A DNA stretch of 64,000 bases from RYN-230 sp036509255 (GTDB lineage Bacteria > Actinomycetota > Actinomycetes > Streptosporangiales > Streptosporangiaceae). Below are positions 16,789-24,585 of the stretch, piece by piece. A program made the translations under genes and the position numbers. The notes below the pieces were generated by a model, which was not told the origin of the DNA, did no database searches, and was given only the letters and a program-made list of their open reading frames with translations. The stretch's first letter is position 1. Each line of letters begins with the position of its first letter. Where the stretch lies: positions 1 to 64,000 of the forward strand of contig DATCFY010000029.1 of the NCBI GenBank assembly GCA_036509255.1, in the 5' to 3' direction.

Positions 16789-17451
16789 GTGGATATTGGC
16801 TCGCCGCAGCAGGCTACCTCCCCGCCCCGGCGGCGCGGGCGGCGGCGCCGGGGCCGTAGCTGGCTCGTGCTCATCGTGCTCGTGGTCGGGTGCCTGTTCG
16901 TGGTCGAGGTGGGGCTGACCCCCTGGGACCTGCATATCGGCGGCCGGTTCACGCCCACCCTCACGTGGGACGGCTACGGCACGGTCCAGGCGTCCAACGG
17001 CGGCCGCTACGTCCTGTTCACCCATCTGCAGGGCGGCCTGGTGAGGTCGGGCTCGGGCTTCGCGTGCGACAGCTTCAGCGGCTGTGACACCCTGCAGGGC
17101 AGCGCCAGGCTGTGCGGCCGCGACGGGGTCACCGAGACCTTCCAGCTCCGCGGCGACGTACATTCCTGGTGGAGCACGGACGGTGCCCGGACGTCGGTCG
17201 ACCTGACCGGCGGCACGCCCAGGTCGCTGGGTGACGGGTGGGTCGTGGCCTTCTCCGGGACGTGGCACGGGCCGGCGCTGGTGCTGTCCGACCACGACAA
17301 CTCGTTCACCGAGGCCTTCACCCCGCGGGGAGCGATACGCGGCGTCACCTCGACGGCCGACGCGGGCACCGCGGCCGTGACGCTGCGGTATGGCTCCAGC
17401 GTGGCCTTCGCCCGGGCCTGCCAGGCGCTGGCTGCCGGGAAGAGCGGTTAG
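16789..17451 (+). CDS. Membrane-anchored extracytoplasmic protein, unknown
   Basis: Encodes 220 aa from a GTG. A basic cytosolic N-terminus (PPRRRGRRRRGRSW) precedes a single membrane segment (LVLIVLVVGCLFVVEVGL). The rest is a beta-rich exterior domain with many Gly, Thr and Trp residues and four cysteines in the middle (FACDSFSGCDTLQGSARLCG) that could form disulfides. No family was recognised. Its stop codon overlaps the stop of the convergent SMP-30 gene. Confidence 0.65.
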   Translation: MDIGSPQQATSPPRRRGRRRRGRSWLVLIVLVVGCLFVVEVGLTPWDLHIGGRFTPTLTWDGYGTVQASNGGRYVLFTHLQGGLVRSGSGFACDSFSGCDTLQGSARLCGRDGVTETFQLRGDVHSWWSTDGARTSVDLTGGTPRSLGDGWVVAFSGTWHGPALVLSDHDNSFTEAFTPRGAIRGVTSTADAGTAAVTLRYGSSVAFARACQALAAGKSG

Positions 17452-18413
17452 CCCGGGTACCGGGCGCCGCGGGCCGTGACCCGGATGGAGTAGACGGAAC
17501 TCGTGGCACACATGAAGATCTGGTTGCGCTGCGGTCCGCCGAAGGTCAGGTTGGCTACGATCTCCGGCACGTGCAGCTTGCCCAGCAGGGTGCCGTCCGG
17601 GTCGAAGCAGTGCAGCCCGTCGCCGGCGGCGGCCCAGACCCGGCCCTCGCTGTCCAGCCGGATCCCGTCGAAGGTGCCGGCCTCACAGCGCGCGAAGACG
17701 TCTCCGCCAGTCAGGCCGGTGCCGTCGTCGGTCACAGTGAACAGCCGGATAAGCCGTTCCTCGCTGTCGGAGATGTACAGGCTCCGCTCGTCCGGGGTGA
17801 ACGCCAGCCCGTTGGGCCGGTTGAAGTCGCCGGCCACGATGCGCAGGTCGCCGGAACCCGGGTCGATCCGGTACACGTGGCAGGCGCCGATCTCACTGTC
17901 CGCCTGATGCCCCTCGTAGTCGCTGTCGATGCCGTAGGCGGGGTCGGTGAACCAGACCGAGCCGTCCGCGCGCTCCACGACATCGTTCGGGCTGTTGAGC
18001 CGCTGGCCCTGGTAGCGGTCGGCCAGAACCGTGGTCGATCCGTCCGGCTCCGTGCGGGTGACCTGCCTGGCGCCGTGCTCACAGCTGACCAGGCGGCCCC
18101 GCCGGTCCACGGTATGACCGTTAGCAAAGCGGGAGGGCTGGCGGAAGATGCCCACAGCACCGGTGGTCTCGTCCCAGCGCAGCAGCCGGTCGTTGGGGAT
18201 GTCGCTGAACACCAGGTAGCGCCCGGCCGGGAAGTAGGCCGGTCCCTCGGTCCAGCGGCAGCCGGTGTGCAGTACCTCCAGTTGCCGGTCGCCGTGGACG
18301 CGCCGGAAACGCTCGTCCAGGACCTCGAACTTCGCCGTGATGGTCTCGCCCACTGGGGTTTGGCGCACTGGGGCATAGAGCACTGGGGTTTGGAGCGATG
18401 GGGTTTGGCGCAC
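17448..18413 (-). CDS. SMP-30/gluconolactonase-family protein
   Basis: Encodes 321 aa from GTG 18413, preceded by CGGGAG at good spacing. It is a six-bladed beta-propeller lactonase with the metal-site segments WTEGPAYF (Glu), LNSPNDVV (Asn), NRPNGLAF and SDSEER. Such enzymes open sugar or other lactones outside or inside the cell. No signal peptide is seen. The first 20 codons are four pentapeptides of the type RQTPV, made by a 15-bp tandem repeat. A GTG at 18353 would skip these and leave a normal protein, so the repeats may be tolerated extra sequence. It is divergent from a VOC gene across a probable operator. Confidence 0.9.
   Translation of the reverse strand: MRQTPSLQTPVLYAPVRQTPVGETITAKFEVLDERFRRVHGDRQLEVLHTGCRWTEGPAYFPAGRYLVFSDIPNDRLLRWDETTGAVGIFRQPSRFANGHTVDRRGRLVSCEHGARQVTRTEPDGSTTVLADRYQGQRLNSPNDVVERADGSVWFTDPAYGIDSDYEGHQADSEIGACHVYRIDPGSGDLRIVAGDFNRPNGLAFTPDERSLYISDSEERLIRLFTVTDDGTGLTGGDVFARCEAGTFDGIRLDSEGRVWAAAGDGLHCFDPDGTLLGKLHVPEIVANLTFGGPQRNQIFMCATSSVYSIRVTARGARYPG
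18351..18410. repeat. 15-bp tandem repeat, four units, at SMP-30 N-terminus
   Basis: Four consecutive 15-bp units starting CACTGGGGTTTGGCG with small changes; a partial fifth follows. Read on the minus strand in frame they give RQTPV, LYAPV, LQTPV and RQTPS. Confidence 0.9.
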
Positions 18414-18435
18414 TGAGGGCTCCCGCCTGAAATTG

Positions 18436-18449
18436 TCTTGGCATCAAGA
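18436..18449. promoter_or_regulatory. Palindromic operator between SMP-30 and VOC genes
   Basis: TCTTG-GCAT-CAAGA is a perfect 5-bp inverted repeat in a locally AT-richer patch, 23 bp upstream of the SMP-30 start and about 65 bp before the VOC start. Its form is close to TCTTGATATCAAGA-like sites bound by several actinobacterial MarR-family regulators. A MarR gene lies at 31783-32415, but nothing proves that it acts here. Confidence 0.55.
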
Positions 18450-18514
18450 TAAAATGGGCCGGGCCGATGCGGGGCCGCCGGGCCCGCCGCACCGGTGTGC
18501 TCGCGGAGGTGCAC

Positions 18515-18871
18515 ATGATCCATCATGTTCAGCTGGCCTGCCCGCCGGGGAGTGAACCGGCCCTGCGGGCGTTCTACCACGGGGTGCTGGGCCTGGACGA
18601 GATCCCGAAGCCCGCTGCCCTGGCCGCCCGGGGCGGCTGCTGGTTCCGCGGCCACGGTATCGAGCTGCACCTGGGGGTGGAAGCGGACTTCCGCCCGGCC
18701 CGGAAGGCGCACCCCGGCCTGCTCGTGCGGGACCTCGACGCCTGGGCGGCCCGGCTGCGCGCGGCCTCCTACCCGGTACGGCCGGACGGCGATTTCCCGG
18801 GCATGCGCCGGTTCTACAGCGAGGATCCCCTGGGCAACCGCCTGGAGTTCCTGGAGCCAGCCTCCGGCTGA
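18515..18871 (+). CDS. VOC (glyoxalase-like) family protein
   Basis: Encodes 118 aa from ATG 18515 (MIHHVQLACPPGSE), with CGGAGG ten bases upstream. A single-domain vicinal-oxygen-chelate fold is indicated by an early His (IHHVQL), the FYHGVLGLDEI helix, ELHLGVE with a metal-type His, and FYSEDPLGNRLEFLEP with the terminal Glu. It could be a small dioxygenase, isomerase, lyase or drug-binding protein. The frame is open further upstream, but the ribosome site supports this start. Confidence 0.85.
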   Translation: MIHHVQLACPPGSEPALRAFYHGVLGLDEIPKPAALAARGGCWFRGHGIELHLGVEADFRPARKAHPGLLVRDLDAWAARLRAASYPVRPDGDFPGMRRFYSEDPLGNRLEFLEPASG

Positions 18872-18972
18872 CCGGCTCGGCGCGGACTCACGCGCATGGA
18901 TGCAGGTCTGGGGTAGTCCAGACTGCACTAATCCTTCATCCATGCCCCCTGGCCGGCCAGAGGGTAGGTCAG

Positions 18973-19356
18973 CTACTCGTGCTCGCCCGGCTCCGGGATC
19001 ACCACGCCGAGCAGCCAGCCCACGACCCCGACGATGATCGCGCCCCAGAACGCGGCCCAGAACCCGGTGATGTGGAAGGGGAGCGAGAGCTTGCCGGCCA
19101 CCCAACTGGTCAGCCACAGCAGCAGGCCGTTGACCACCAAGCCGATCAGCCCGAGGGTCAGCACGTAGAACAGGCAGCCGACCGCCTTGACCACGGGCTT
19201 GATGACGGCGTTCACCAGCCCGAAGATCACCGCGACCGCCAGCAGGGTGAGGATCTTCGAGGTGGTGGTCCCGTGGCCGAGCTGGATGCCGGGCACCAGC
19301 ACCGCGGCCACGGCAAGCGCCGCCGCGGTCAGGACCGCGCGGATCAGGACACGCAT
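18973..19356 (-). CDS. Phage holin family 4 (PF04020-type) membrane protein
   Basis: Encodes 127 aa with four hydrophobic helices: VLTAAALAVAAVLVPGI, ILTLLAVAVIFGLVNAV, LFYVLTLGLIGLVVNGLLLW and FWAAFWGAIIVGVVGWLLG. The loop VNAVIKPVVKAV is a hallmark of this family, which is widespread in chromosomes with no link to phage lysis. The role is unknown, perhaps in envelope homeostasis. It is a single-gene unit. Confidence 0.9.
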   Translation of the reverse strand: MRVLIRAVLTAAALAVAAVLVPGIQLGHGTTTSKILTLLAVAVIFGLVNAVIKPVVKAVGCLFYVLTLGLIGLVVNGLLLWLTSWVAGKLSLPFHITGFWAAFWGAIIVGVVGWLLGVVIPEPGEHE

Positions 19357-19995
19357 GCGGCAATCATCCCATGTTGAGAGGTATGGGCGGCCCCGGTTAG
19401 CGCCGGGGCGCCAGTCTCCGTGCTTGCCCTGGGCGCCCAGTCACCGTGTTCGCCGGGAGACACCCACGGCTTCCGCGTTCGCCGGCCCGGCGGGACGCGC
19501 TCGCGGGTGCCCGCCGCCGGCCCGGGCCAGTTGCGTGTGGCTGCGAGCAGAACGGGGTATAGGTCCATAAATCTACTTCAGCTAAGCAAATTAGTAATTC
19601 GATAATGGTGTGGCCATTTGCGCTTTCGCTGGACAACCAAGACGGTTCATGCCAGCATTGACAAACACGCCGGCAGATGCGGGAGACTACGAGTCGTAGT
19701 CCCTGCATGTCTGCGTATGGGGGGGATGAGGGACCCGGTGCCTTCTTCCCGGGGAGTGGAAACGCGGGTATCAGGCCGGATGACGGCGGCCTTGACAATG
19801 GCCAGGTCCCGGCTCGCGATCCGCGGCGATGGGGGAGTAACTGTGGGCTGTGTGTGGCAATCGACGTATCCTCCCGACGGGCGGTTCGTCGACGCCCGGG
19901 TACATCAGCGCTTCGAGCCGCGGCACCGCAAACCAGCGCGATGGGTAAGAATTGCCCGCGCTACCGCCCCGGCTGTGGGTCGGCTGAGGACGCGC
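19357..19995. other. Gene-poor, less GC-rich gap
   Basis: No convincing gene in 640 bases. The centre (about 19555-19700) is strikingly AT-richer than anything nearby. It contains a 17-bp palindrome (19685-19701, GACTACGA-G-TCGTAGTC). Several open frames cross the gap but have no family features and poor composition. It may be a promoter-bearing spacer or the scar of a lost element. Confidence 0.5.
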
Positions 19996-20250
19996 CTATT
20001 TCCATCGGAAATGCACGAAGACCCGGCCGAAGTTCTTTGAATCCTTCTCAACCCGGCTGTACAGCTGTTTGATTTCTTTCTGCTCGAGGAACCGCAGGAC
20101 GTGCTTTTTCAGCTGACCTGAGCCCTTGCCCGGAATGATCTCCACGAGCGGCGCCTTCTTTGCCACAGCCTCGTCGATGATCGCGCGGAGGGCCTGGTCG
20201 ATGTCCTGTCCCCGGTTGTAGATGTCATGCAGGTCGAGCTTCAGCTTCAT
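19996..20250 (-). CDS. Smr-domain protein
   Basis: Encodes 84 aa that are almost entirely an Smr (small MutS-related) domain: LKLDLHDIYNRG at the start, the glycine loop EIIPGKGSGQLKKHV, and a C-terminal VFVHFRW. Smr domains bind or nick DNA or RNA, including collided ribosome mRNA. Here the usual HG-x-G is PGKGSG with a nearby DLH. The gene is less GC-rich than its surroundings. Its start overlaps the gluconokinase stop by 4 bp. Confidence 0.85.
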   Translation of the reverse strand: MKLKLDLHDIYNRGQDIDQALRAIIDEAVAKKAPLVEIIPGKGSGQLKKHVLRFLEQKEIKQLYSRVEKDSKNFGRVFVHFRWK

Positions 20251-20768
20251 GGGCTCATCTTTTCCTGTGAGGGGCTCAGCTCAAGGCGCCGGATGATTTC
20301 GTCCACGGCCTGATCCGGCGAGGCGGTGGCCTCGACCACCAGGATGTGCTCGGCAGGCTGCGGGTCCTCCAGGTCAGCGAGCTGGCTGTTAAGGAGGGCC
20401 GCGGGGAAGAAATGCCCGTGCCGGGCACGCAACCGGGCCTCCAGCACCTCGCGGCTGACGGGCAGGAAAACCATCCGGGCCGCCGCCCTCCCGGCCAGCA
20501 GCTGGTCCCGGTAGGAATGCTTCAGCGCGGAGCACGCCAGCACGGCGGATTCGCCGGCGGCGGCGAAGTGGTCCATTCGCGCCCCCACCGCGGCCAGCCA
20601 GGGCTTCCGGTCCGCATCGGACAGTGGATGGCCCGCCCGCATCTTCGCGATGTTCGCCGCCGGGTGCAGTGCGTCCGCATCGGTAAATGGCCAGCCCAGC
20701 CTGCTCGCGAGCAGGGAACCGACCGTTGTCTTGCCGCTGCCGGACACCCCGGCCACGACCACGATCAT
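20247..20768 (-). CDS. gntK: Gluconokinase
   Basis: Encodes 173 aa from ATG 20768 (MIVVVAGVSGSGKT). The P-loop GVSGSGKTT is at residues 7-15. Other family marks are FTDADALHPAANIAKMRAGHPLSD split over residues 29-52, CSALKHSYRD and LKARHGHFFP-like RLRARHGHFF. It phosphorylates D-gluconate to 6-phosphogluconate for the pentose phosphate pathway. The reading frame stays open far upstream (to 22385), but only because it lies antisense to the peptidase gene. It is followed directly by the Smr gene. Confidence 0.93.
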   Translation of the reverse strand: MIVVVAGVSGSGKTTVGSLLASRLGWPFTDADALHPAANIAKMRAGHPLSDADRKPWLAAVGARMDHFAAAGESAVLACSALKHSYRDQLLAGRAAARMVFLPVSREVLEARLRARHGHFFPAALLNSQLADLEDPQPAEHILVVEATASPDQAVDEIIRRLELSPSQEKMSP

Positions 20769-20912
20769 GGCCGCGAGCCTACCGGCGGCCGGGCGGCCCC
20801 GTCCTCGTGGCCTTGGCCGGTGCCCTCGCGGCGCATACCGGCCGCTGTTAGTGTCAGGTGGGCTACGGGATGGCGGTGGGGCTGTCCCGGCCGTGAGCAA
20901 CCAGGAGATGGG

Positions 20913-22319
20913 ATGCGAGTGCGCCGCCCCCTGTTCATTGCCGTGGGCACGGCCGCCATGGCCGCCGCGGTGGCGGGCAGTACCACTGCCGCCGCCGGCG
21001 GTGCCGCCGCCGTGGCCGCGACCGCCGTGGTGGCTATCAGCCCGGCCGCGGTCCATGTCCGGGACGCCCAGGCGGCTCCGCCGTCCACGGCTTACTGTGA
21101 GTCGCACTACCAGATCGCCTGCTACCAGCCGGCCCAGGTCCAGCAGGCGTACAACCTGGGCCCCCTGTTCAGCAAGGGAATCACGGGCAAGGGCCAGACG
21201 ATCGTGATCGTGGACTCCTATGGGTCCCCGACGGTGCGCCATGACCTGGGCGTGTTCGACAAGAAGTTCGGCCTGCCGAACCCGCCGTCGCTGAAGGTGA
21301 TCCAGCCGGCCGGCCCGGTGGCGAAGTACCGGCCGACCTCCAACCGGGAAGGCTGGGCGGGCGAGACCGAGCTGGACGTCGAGTGGTCGCACGTGATGGC
21401 CCCGGACGCGAACATCCTCCTGGTGGAGACGCCAACCTCGGAGAACGAGGGGACGAGCGGCTTCCCGGCCATCGTCAAGGCCGAGACGTACGTGGTGAAC
21501 CACCACCTCGGCGGCGTGATCAGCCAGAGCTTCAGCGCGACGGAGCAGACCTTCCCGTCCGGGAGGTCCCTGCGCAACCTCCGCGGCGCGTACCGGGACG
21601 CGGCGGCCAAGGGCGTGACCGTGCTGGCCGCCTCCGGTGACAGCGGCGCCGCCGACGTCAAGTACAACCAGACCACCTACTACCTGCACCCGGTGACCTC
21701 GTGGCCGGACAGCGACCCGCTGGTGACCGGGGTCGGCGGAACCCAGCTGCGCCAGTCGGCCAAGGGCGCGTGGCATTCCGTGGTCTGGAACGACACCTAC
21801 AACGTGCCGACGCAGGAGTACATCTTCGGTAACAAGGGCCCGAACCCGCTGGCTGGCGGGGGCGGGAAGTCCGTGGTGTTCTCGCGGCCCGCATACCAGG
21901 ACGGTGTGTCCGGCGTGGTCGGCGGCCAGCGTGGCGTGCCGGACATCTCGATGAGCGGGGCCTGCAACGGCGCGGTGGACATGTACCAGAGCTTCAAGGG
22001 CCAGCCGGCCGGCTGGTACCCGACCTGCGGCACCAGCGAGGCCACCCCCGAATTCGCCGGCGTGGTGGCCCTGGCCGACCAGGTCGCGGGGCACCCGCTG
22101 GGCCTGATCAACCCGGCCCTGTACAAGATGTCCGCGATGGGCTCCGCCGCGGGCATCGTGGACGTGACCAAGGGCAACAACACCGTGTCGTTCCCTCAGG
22201 GCGGCAAGGTCCACACCGTGACCGGGTTCCGCGCCCGGCCCGGTTACGACCTGGCCTCCGGGGTGGGCACCGTCAACGCGGCCCGGTTCGTCCCATGGCT
22301 GGCGAAACTGGCCGGCTAG
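20913..22319 (+). CDS. Secreted S53 (sedolisin-type) serine peptidase
   Basis: Encodes 468 aa from ATG 20913, with CAGGAG upstream. An N-terminal signal sequence (RRPLFIAVGTAAMAAAVAG) indicates export. The catalytic domain starts soon after (ACYQPAQVQQAYNLGPLF). Catalytic Glu and Asp lie in GETELDVEW, the oxyanion Asp in ASGDSGA, and the nucleophile Ser in GTSEATPEF. The C-terminal calcium-site region is near GYDLASGVGTVNA. The usual sedolisin propeptide of about 180 residues is missing: only about 70 residues precede the peptidase domain. Acid-active extracellular proteolysis is expected from the family. Confidence 0.93.
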   Translation: MRVRRPLFIAVGTAAMAAAVAGSTTAAAGGAAAVAATAVVAISPAAVHVRDAQAAPPSTAYCESHYQIACYQPAQVQQAYNLGPLFSKGITGKGQTIVIVDSYGSPTVRHDLGVFDKKFGLPNPPSLKVIQPAGPVAKYRPTSNREGWAGETELDVEWSHVMAPDANILLVETPTSENEGTSGFPAIVKAETYVVNHHLGGVISQSFSATEQTFPSGRSLRNLRGAYRDAAAKGVTVLAASGDSGAADVKYNQTTYYLHPVTSWPDSDPLVTGVGGTQLRQSAKGAWHSVVWNDTYNVPTQEYIFGNKGPNPLAGGGGKSVVFSRPAYQDGVSGVVGGQRGVPDISMSGACNGAVDMYQSFKGQPAGWYPTCGTSEATPEFAGVVALADQVAGHPLGLINPALYKMSAMGSAAGIVDVTKGNNTVSFPQGGKVHTVTGFRARPGYDLASGVGTVNAARFVPWLAKLAG

Positions 22320-22332
22320 CAGTCCCCCGCAG

Positions 22333-22369
22333 CGCGGGGCCTGGTCGGCTGCGGCCGGGCCCCGCGTTT
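22333..22369 (+). terminator. Rho-independent-like terminator after the peptidase gene
   Basis: A 9-bp perfect stem (CGCGGGGCC / GGCCCCGCG) with a 16-nt loop begins 14 bp after the stop codon and is followed by TTT. It should separate the peptidase gene from the sigma factor gene. Confidence 0.7.
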
Positions 22370-22397
22370 CGCGTGCCGGACCCATCCGGCCAGCCCG

Positions 22398-23015
22398 ATG
22401 CTCCGAATACCGATCATGAGCACACCTGACGTGCCCGGATCCCGGCCCGGGCTGCGGCCCCTGCCGGGGCGCGAGGAGGATCTCGCCGAGCTGCTGACCC
22501 TGGTGGCCCGCGGCGACAAGGTGGCCTTCGAGGCGGCCTACGACCGGCTGGCCCGCCCTGTGTACGGGCTGATCCGCAAGGTGGTCCGGGACCCGGCCCA
22601 GTCCGAGGAAGTCGCCCAGGAGGTCCTGCTGGAGGTGTGGCGCTCGGCGTCACGCTTCGACGCCGGCCGGGGCAGCGCGATGACCTGGGTGATGACGATC
22701 GCGCACCGGAGGGCCATCGACCGGGTCCGCTCGGCGAGCGCGGAAACCCAGCGGGAGCACAAGGCCAGCACCGTCGCCGCCGTGCCCCCGGAGGGGGTCG
22801 CGGAAACGGTGGAGTCGCGGCTGGACGCGGAGCGGGTGCGCCGCTGCCTGGACTCGCTGACCGAGCTGCAACGTCAGTCGATCACCCTCGCCTACTACGG
22901 CGGTTACACGTATCCGGAAGTCGCATCGCTGCTCAGCACCGCCCTCGGGACGATCAAGACCCGGGTGCGGGACGGCCTGATCCGGATGCGTGACTGCATG
23001 GGGGTGAGCTGGTGA
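22398..23015 (+). CDS. sigK: ECF sigma factor, SigK type
   Basis: Encodes up to 205 aa. An ATG at 22416 (MSTPDVPGS) is an equally likely start. Region 2 is visible in FEAAYDRLARPVYGLIRKVV, EVAQEVLLEVWRSASRFD and WVMTIAHRRAIDRVRS. Region 4 is visible in LTELQRQSITLAYYGGYTY with the recognition helix LGTIKTRVRDGLIRMR. It directs RNA polymerase to a stress regulon. Its stop overlaps the start of the RskA gene by 4 bp, the usual sigK/rskA arrangement. Confidence 0.92.
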   Translation: MLRIPIMSTPDVPGSRPGLRPLPGREEDLAELLTLVARGDKVAFEAAYDRLARPVYGLIRKVVRDPAQSEEVAQEVLLEVWRSASRFDAGRGSAMTWVMTIAHRRAIDRVRSASAETQREHKASTVAAVPPEGVAETVESRLDAERVRRCLDSLTELQRQSITLAYYGGYTYPEVASLLSTALGTIKTRVRDGLIRMRDCMGVSW

Positions 23016-23773
23016 AGCTAGGTCGCCACGTGAAAACGGGCCGCCACGACCTGCACGGGCTGACCGGCGCGTACGCGCTGGATGCCCTGACCGGCCTGGA
23101 ACTGGATCAGTTCGAGCATCATCTGCACGGCTGCCCGCCCTGCGAGAACGAGGTCCGCGGCTTCCGCGAGACCGCGACCAGCCTCGCCGTCGCGGTCGCC
23201 GCCAGCCCGCCGCCCGAGCTGCGTGAACGGGTGCTCACCATGGCCTCCGTCACCCGGCAGCTTCCGCCTGAAGTGCGCGAGGTGCCGCCAGCCCGGCTCC
23301 GGCCAGCCCGCAGTCCCTGGCTGCCCCGGATGGCCGCCGCCGTGGCCGCGGCCGGGGTAGCGGCCGCGGTGGCGCTGGGCGTGGTGCAGTCCTCCACCCA
23401 GCACCGGCTGGACCAGGCCCAGGCCGAGAACCGGTCGGTCGCCGCGGTGCTGGCCGCCCCGGACGCCCGTCTGGCCGTGCACCGCACCACCGCCGGCGGG
23501 GTGGCCACGGTGGTCGCCTCCCCGTCCCGGCACGCGATGATCATCAGCACGGCCGGGCTTCCCGCGCTGAGCGGGGGCAAGGTCTATGAGCTGTGGTTCG
23601 TATCGGGCGGGACGGCCCGCCGGGCCGGCCTGCTGCCGGCCCCGGCGTCCGGGCGGACGGCGCCGCTGCTGGCCTCCGGTCTCGCCGCCGGCGACGCGGT
23701 CGCGCTGACCGTGGAGCCGGCCGGCGGCACCAGCCAGCCCACCACCAAGCCGATCGTCGTCATGGCCCTGTAG
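23012..23773 (+). CDS. rskA: Anti-sigma-K factor RskA
   Basis: Encodes 253 aa. The N-terminal anti-sigma domain contains the HHLHGCPPC (HxxxCxxC) motif and LTGAYALDALTGLE. One membrane helix (MAAAVAAAGVAAAVALGVV) leads to an extracytoplasmic RskA domain with VYELWFVSGG and a C-terminal KPIVVMAL. It would hold SigK at the membrane until regulated proteolysis releases it. GTG start, translationally coupled to sigK. Confidence 0.92.
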   Translation: MKLGRHVKTGRHDLHGLTGAYALDALTGLELDQFEHHLHGCPPCENEVRGFRETATSLAVAVAASPPPELRERVLTMASVTRQLPPEVREVPPARLRPARSPWLPRMAAAVAAAGVAAAVALGVVQSSTQHRLDQAQAENRSVAAVLAAPDARLAVHRTTAGGVATVVASPSRHAMIISTAGLPALSGGKVYELWFVSGGTARRAGLLPAPASGRTAPLLASGLAAGDAVALTVEPAGGTSQPTTKPIVVMAL

Positions 23774-23883
23774 GGATCACCGTTGGCTGCGGAGCCCGGC
23801 CTGGCGGGCCCCGCCTGGTGGGCCCGCGGCACGCTGGGCGGTGATGGTCATGGCCTGGCCCGGGTAGCTCTACGGTGGTCCTT

Positions 23884-24585
23884 ATGAGCGTGGCGAGCAG
23901 TGCCGCGGGCGCCGGGCTGCCCTCCGCCAAGGGCACCCCGCGTGTCCTGGTGGTGGAGGACGATCCCAGCCTGGCGACCCAGCTGGTGCGCGGGCTGAGC
24001 CGGGGCGGTTACCAGGTGGATCACGTGATGACCGGCCAGGAGGCGCTGGCGTCCGCCGATCCGGACGTCGTGCTCCTCGATCTGGGCCTGCCCGATACGG
24101 ACGGGGTGGAGGTGTGCCGCCGGCTGCGTGCGCGCTCGGATGCCGGCATCATCATCGTCACCGCCCGGGGTGAGGAGCCGGAACGCGTCCTGGCGCTGGA
24201 CGCGGGCGCCGACGATTACCTGATCAAGCCGTTCGGGCTGGCCGAGCTGCTGGCCCGGATCCGGGCCGTGCTGCGCCGGGTGCGGCCCGGCGGGGAAGTG
24301 CTCCGGCATGGCCCGCTCAGCGTGGACCTGCGCACCCGGAAGGTGACCGTGCAGGGCCGCGAGGTCGCGCTGACCCCGAAGGAGTTCGACATCCTGGAGT
24401 GCCTGGCCAGCGACCCGGGCCGGGTGATGACCCGCCAGGAGATCCTGGAGAGCGCCTGGGACGCGCACTGGTACGGCCCCACCAAGGTGCTGGACGTGCA
24501 CGTGGCGGCGCTGCGCCGCAAGCTTGACGTGCCGGGCCTGATCGAGACGGCCTACGGCAGGGGTTTCCGGCTCGGCGAGGTCTGA
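23884..24585 (+). CDS. OmpR-family response regulator
   Basis: Encodes 233 aa. The receiver domain has acidic VVEDD, the phospho-acceptor Asp at about 66 (VVLLDLGLPD), Thr in IIIVTARG and Lys in YLIKPFG. The winged-helix output domain ends with VLDVHVAALRRKL and GRGFRLG. Its stop overlaps the kinase start (TGATG), so the two proteins form one two-component system. An 11-bp direct repeat of CTGAAC downstream of the kinase gene is a candidate binding site. Confidence 0.93.
   Translation: MSVASSAAGAGLPSAKGTPRVLVVEDDPSLATQLVRGLSRGGYQVDHVMTGQEALASADPDVVLLDLGLPDTDGVEVCRRLRARSDAGIIIVTARGEEPERVLALDAGADDYLIKPFGLAELLARIRAVLRRVRPGGEVLRHGPLSVDLRTRKVTVQGREVALTPKEFDILECLASDPGRVMTRQEILESAWDAHWYGPTKVLDVHVAALRRKLDVPGLIETAYGRGFRLGEV

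Noticed and set aside
18351..18410. CRISPR-like array
   Set aside because: Direct 15-bp units without spacers, in frame within a gene; this is a tandem repeat.
18973..19356. Prophage remnant suggested by a holin-family protein
   Set aside because: This membrane family is common in bacterial chromosomes and no phage genes surround it.
19397..20040. Open frames in the gap after the holin-like gene
   Set aside because: No family similarity, no consistent third-base GC preference and no convincing ribosome-binding sites.
20769..22385. Long upstream extension of the gluconokinase frame
   Set aside because: It is antisense to the S53 peptidase gene and low in coding features; gluconokinase starts naturally at MIVVVAGVSGSGKT.
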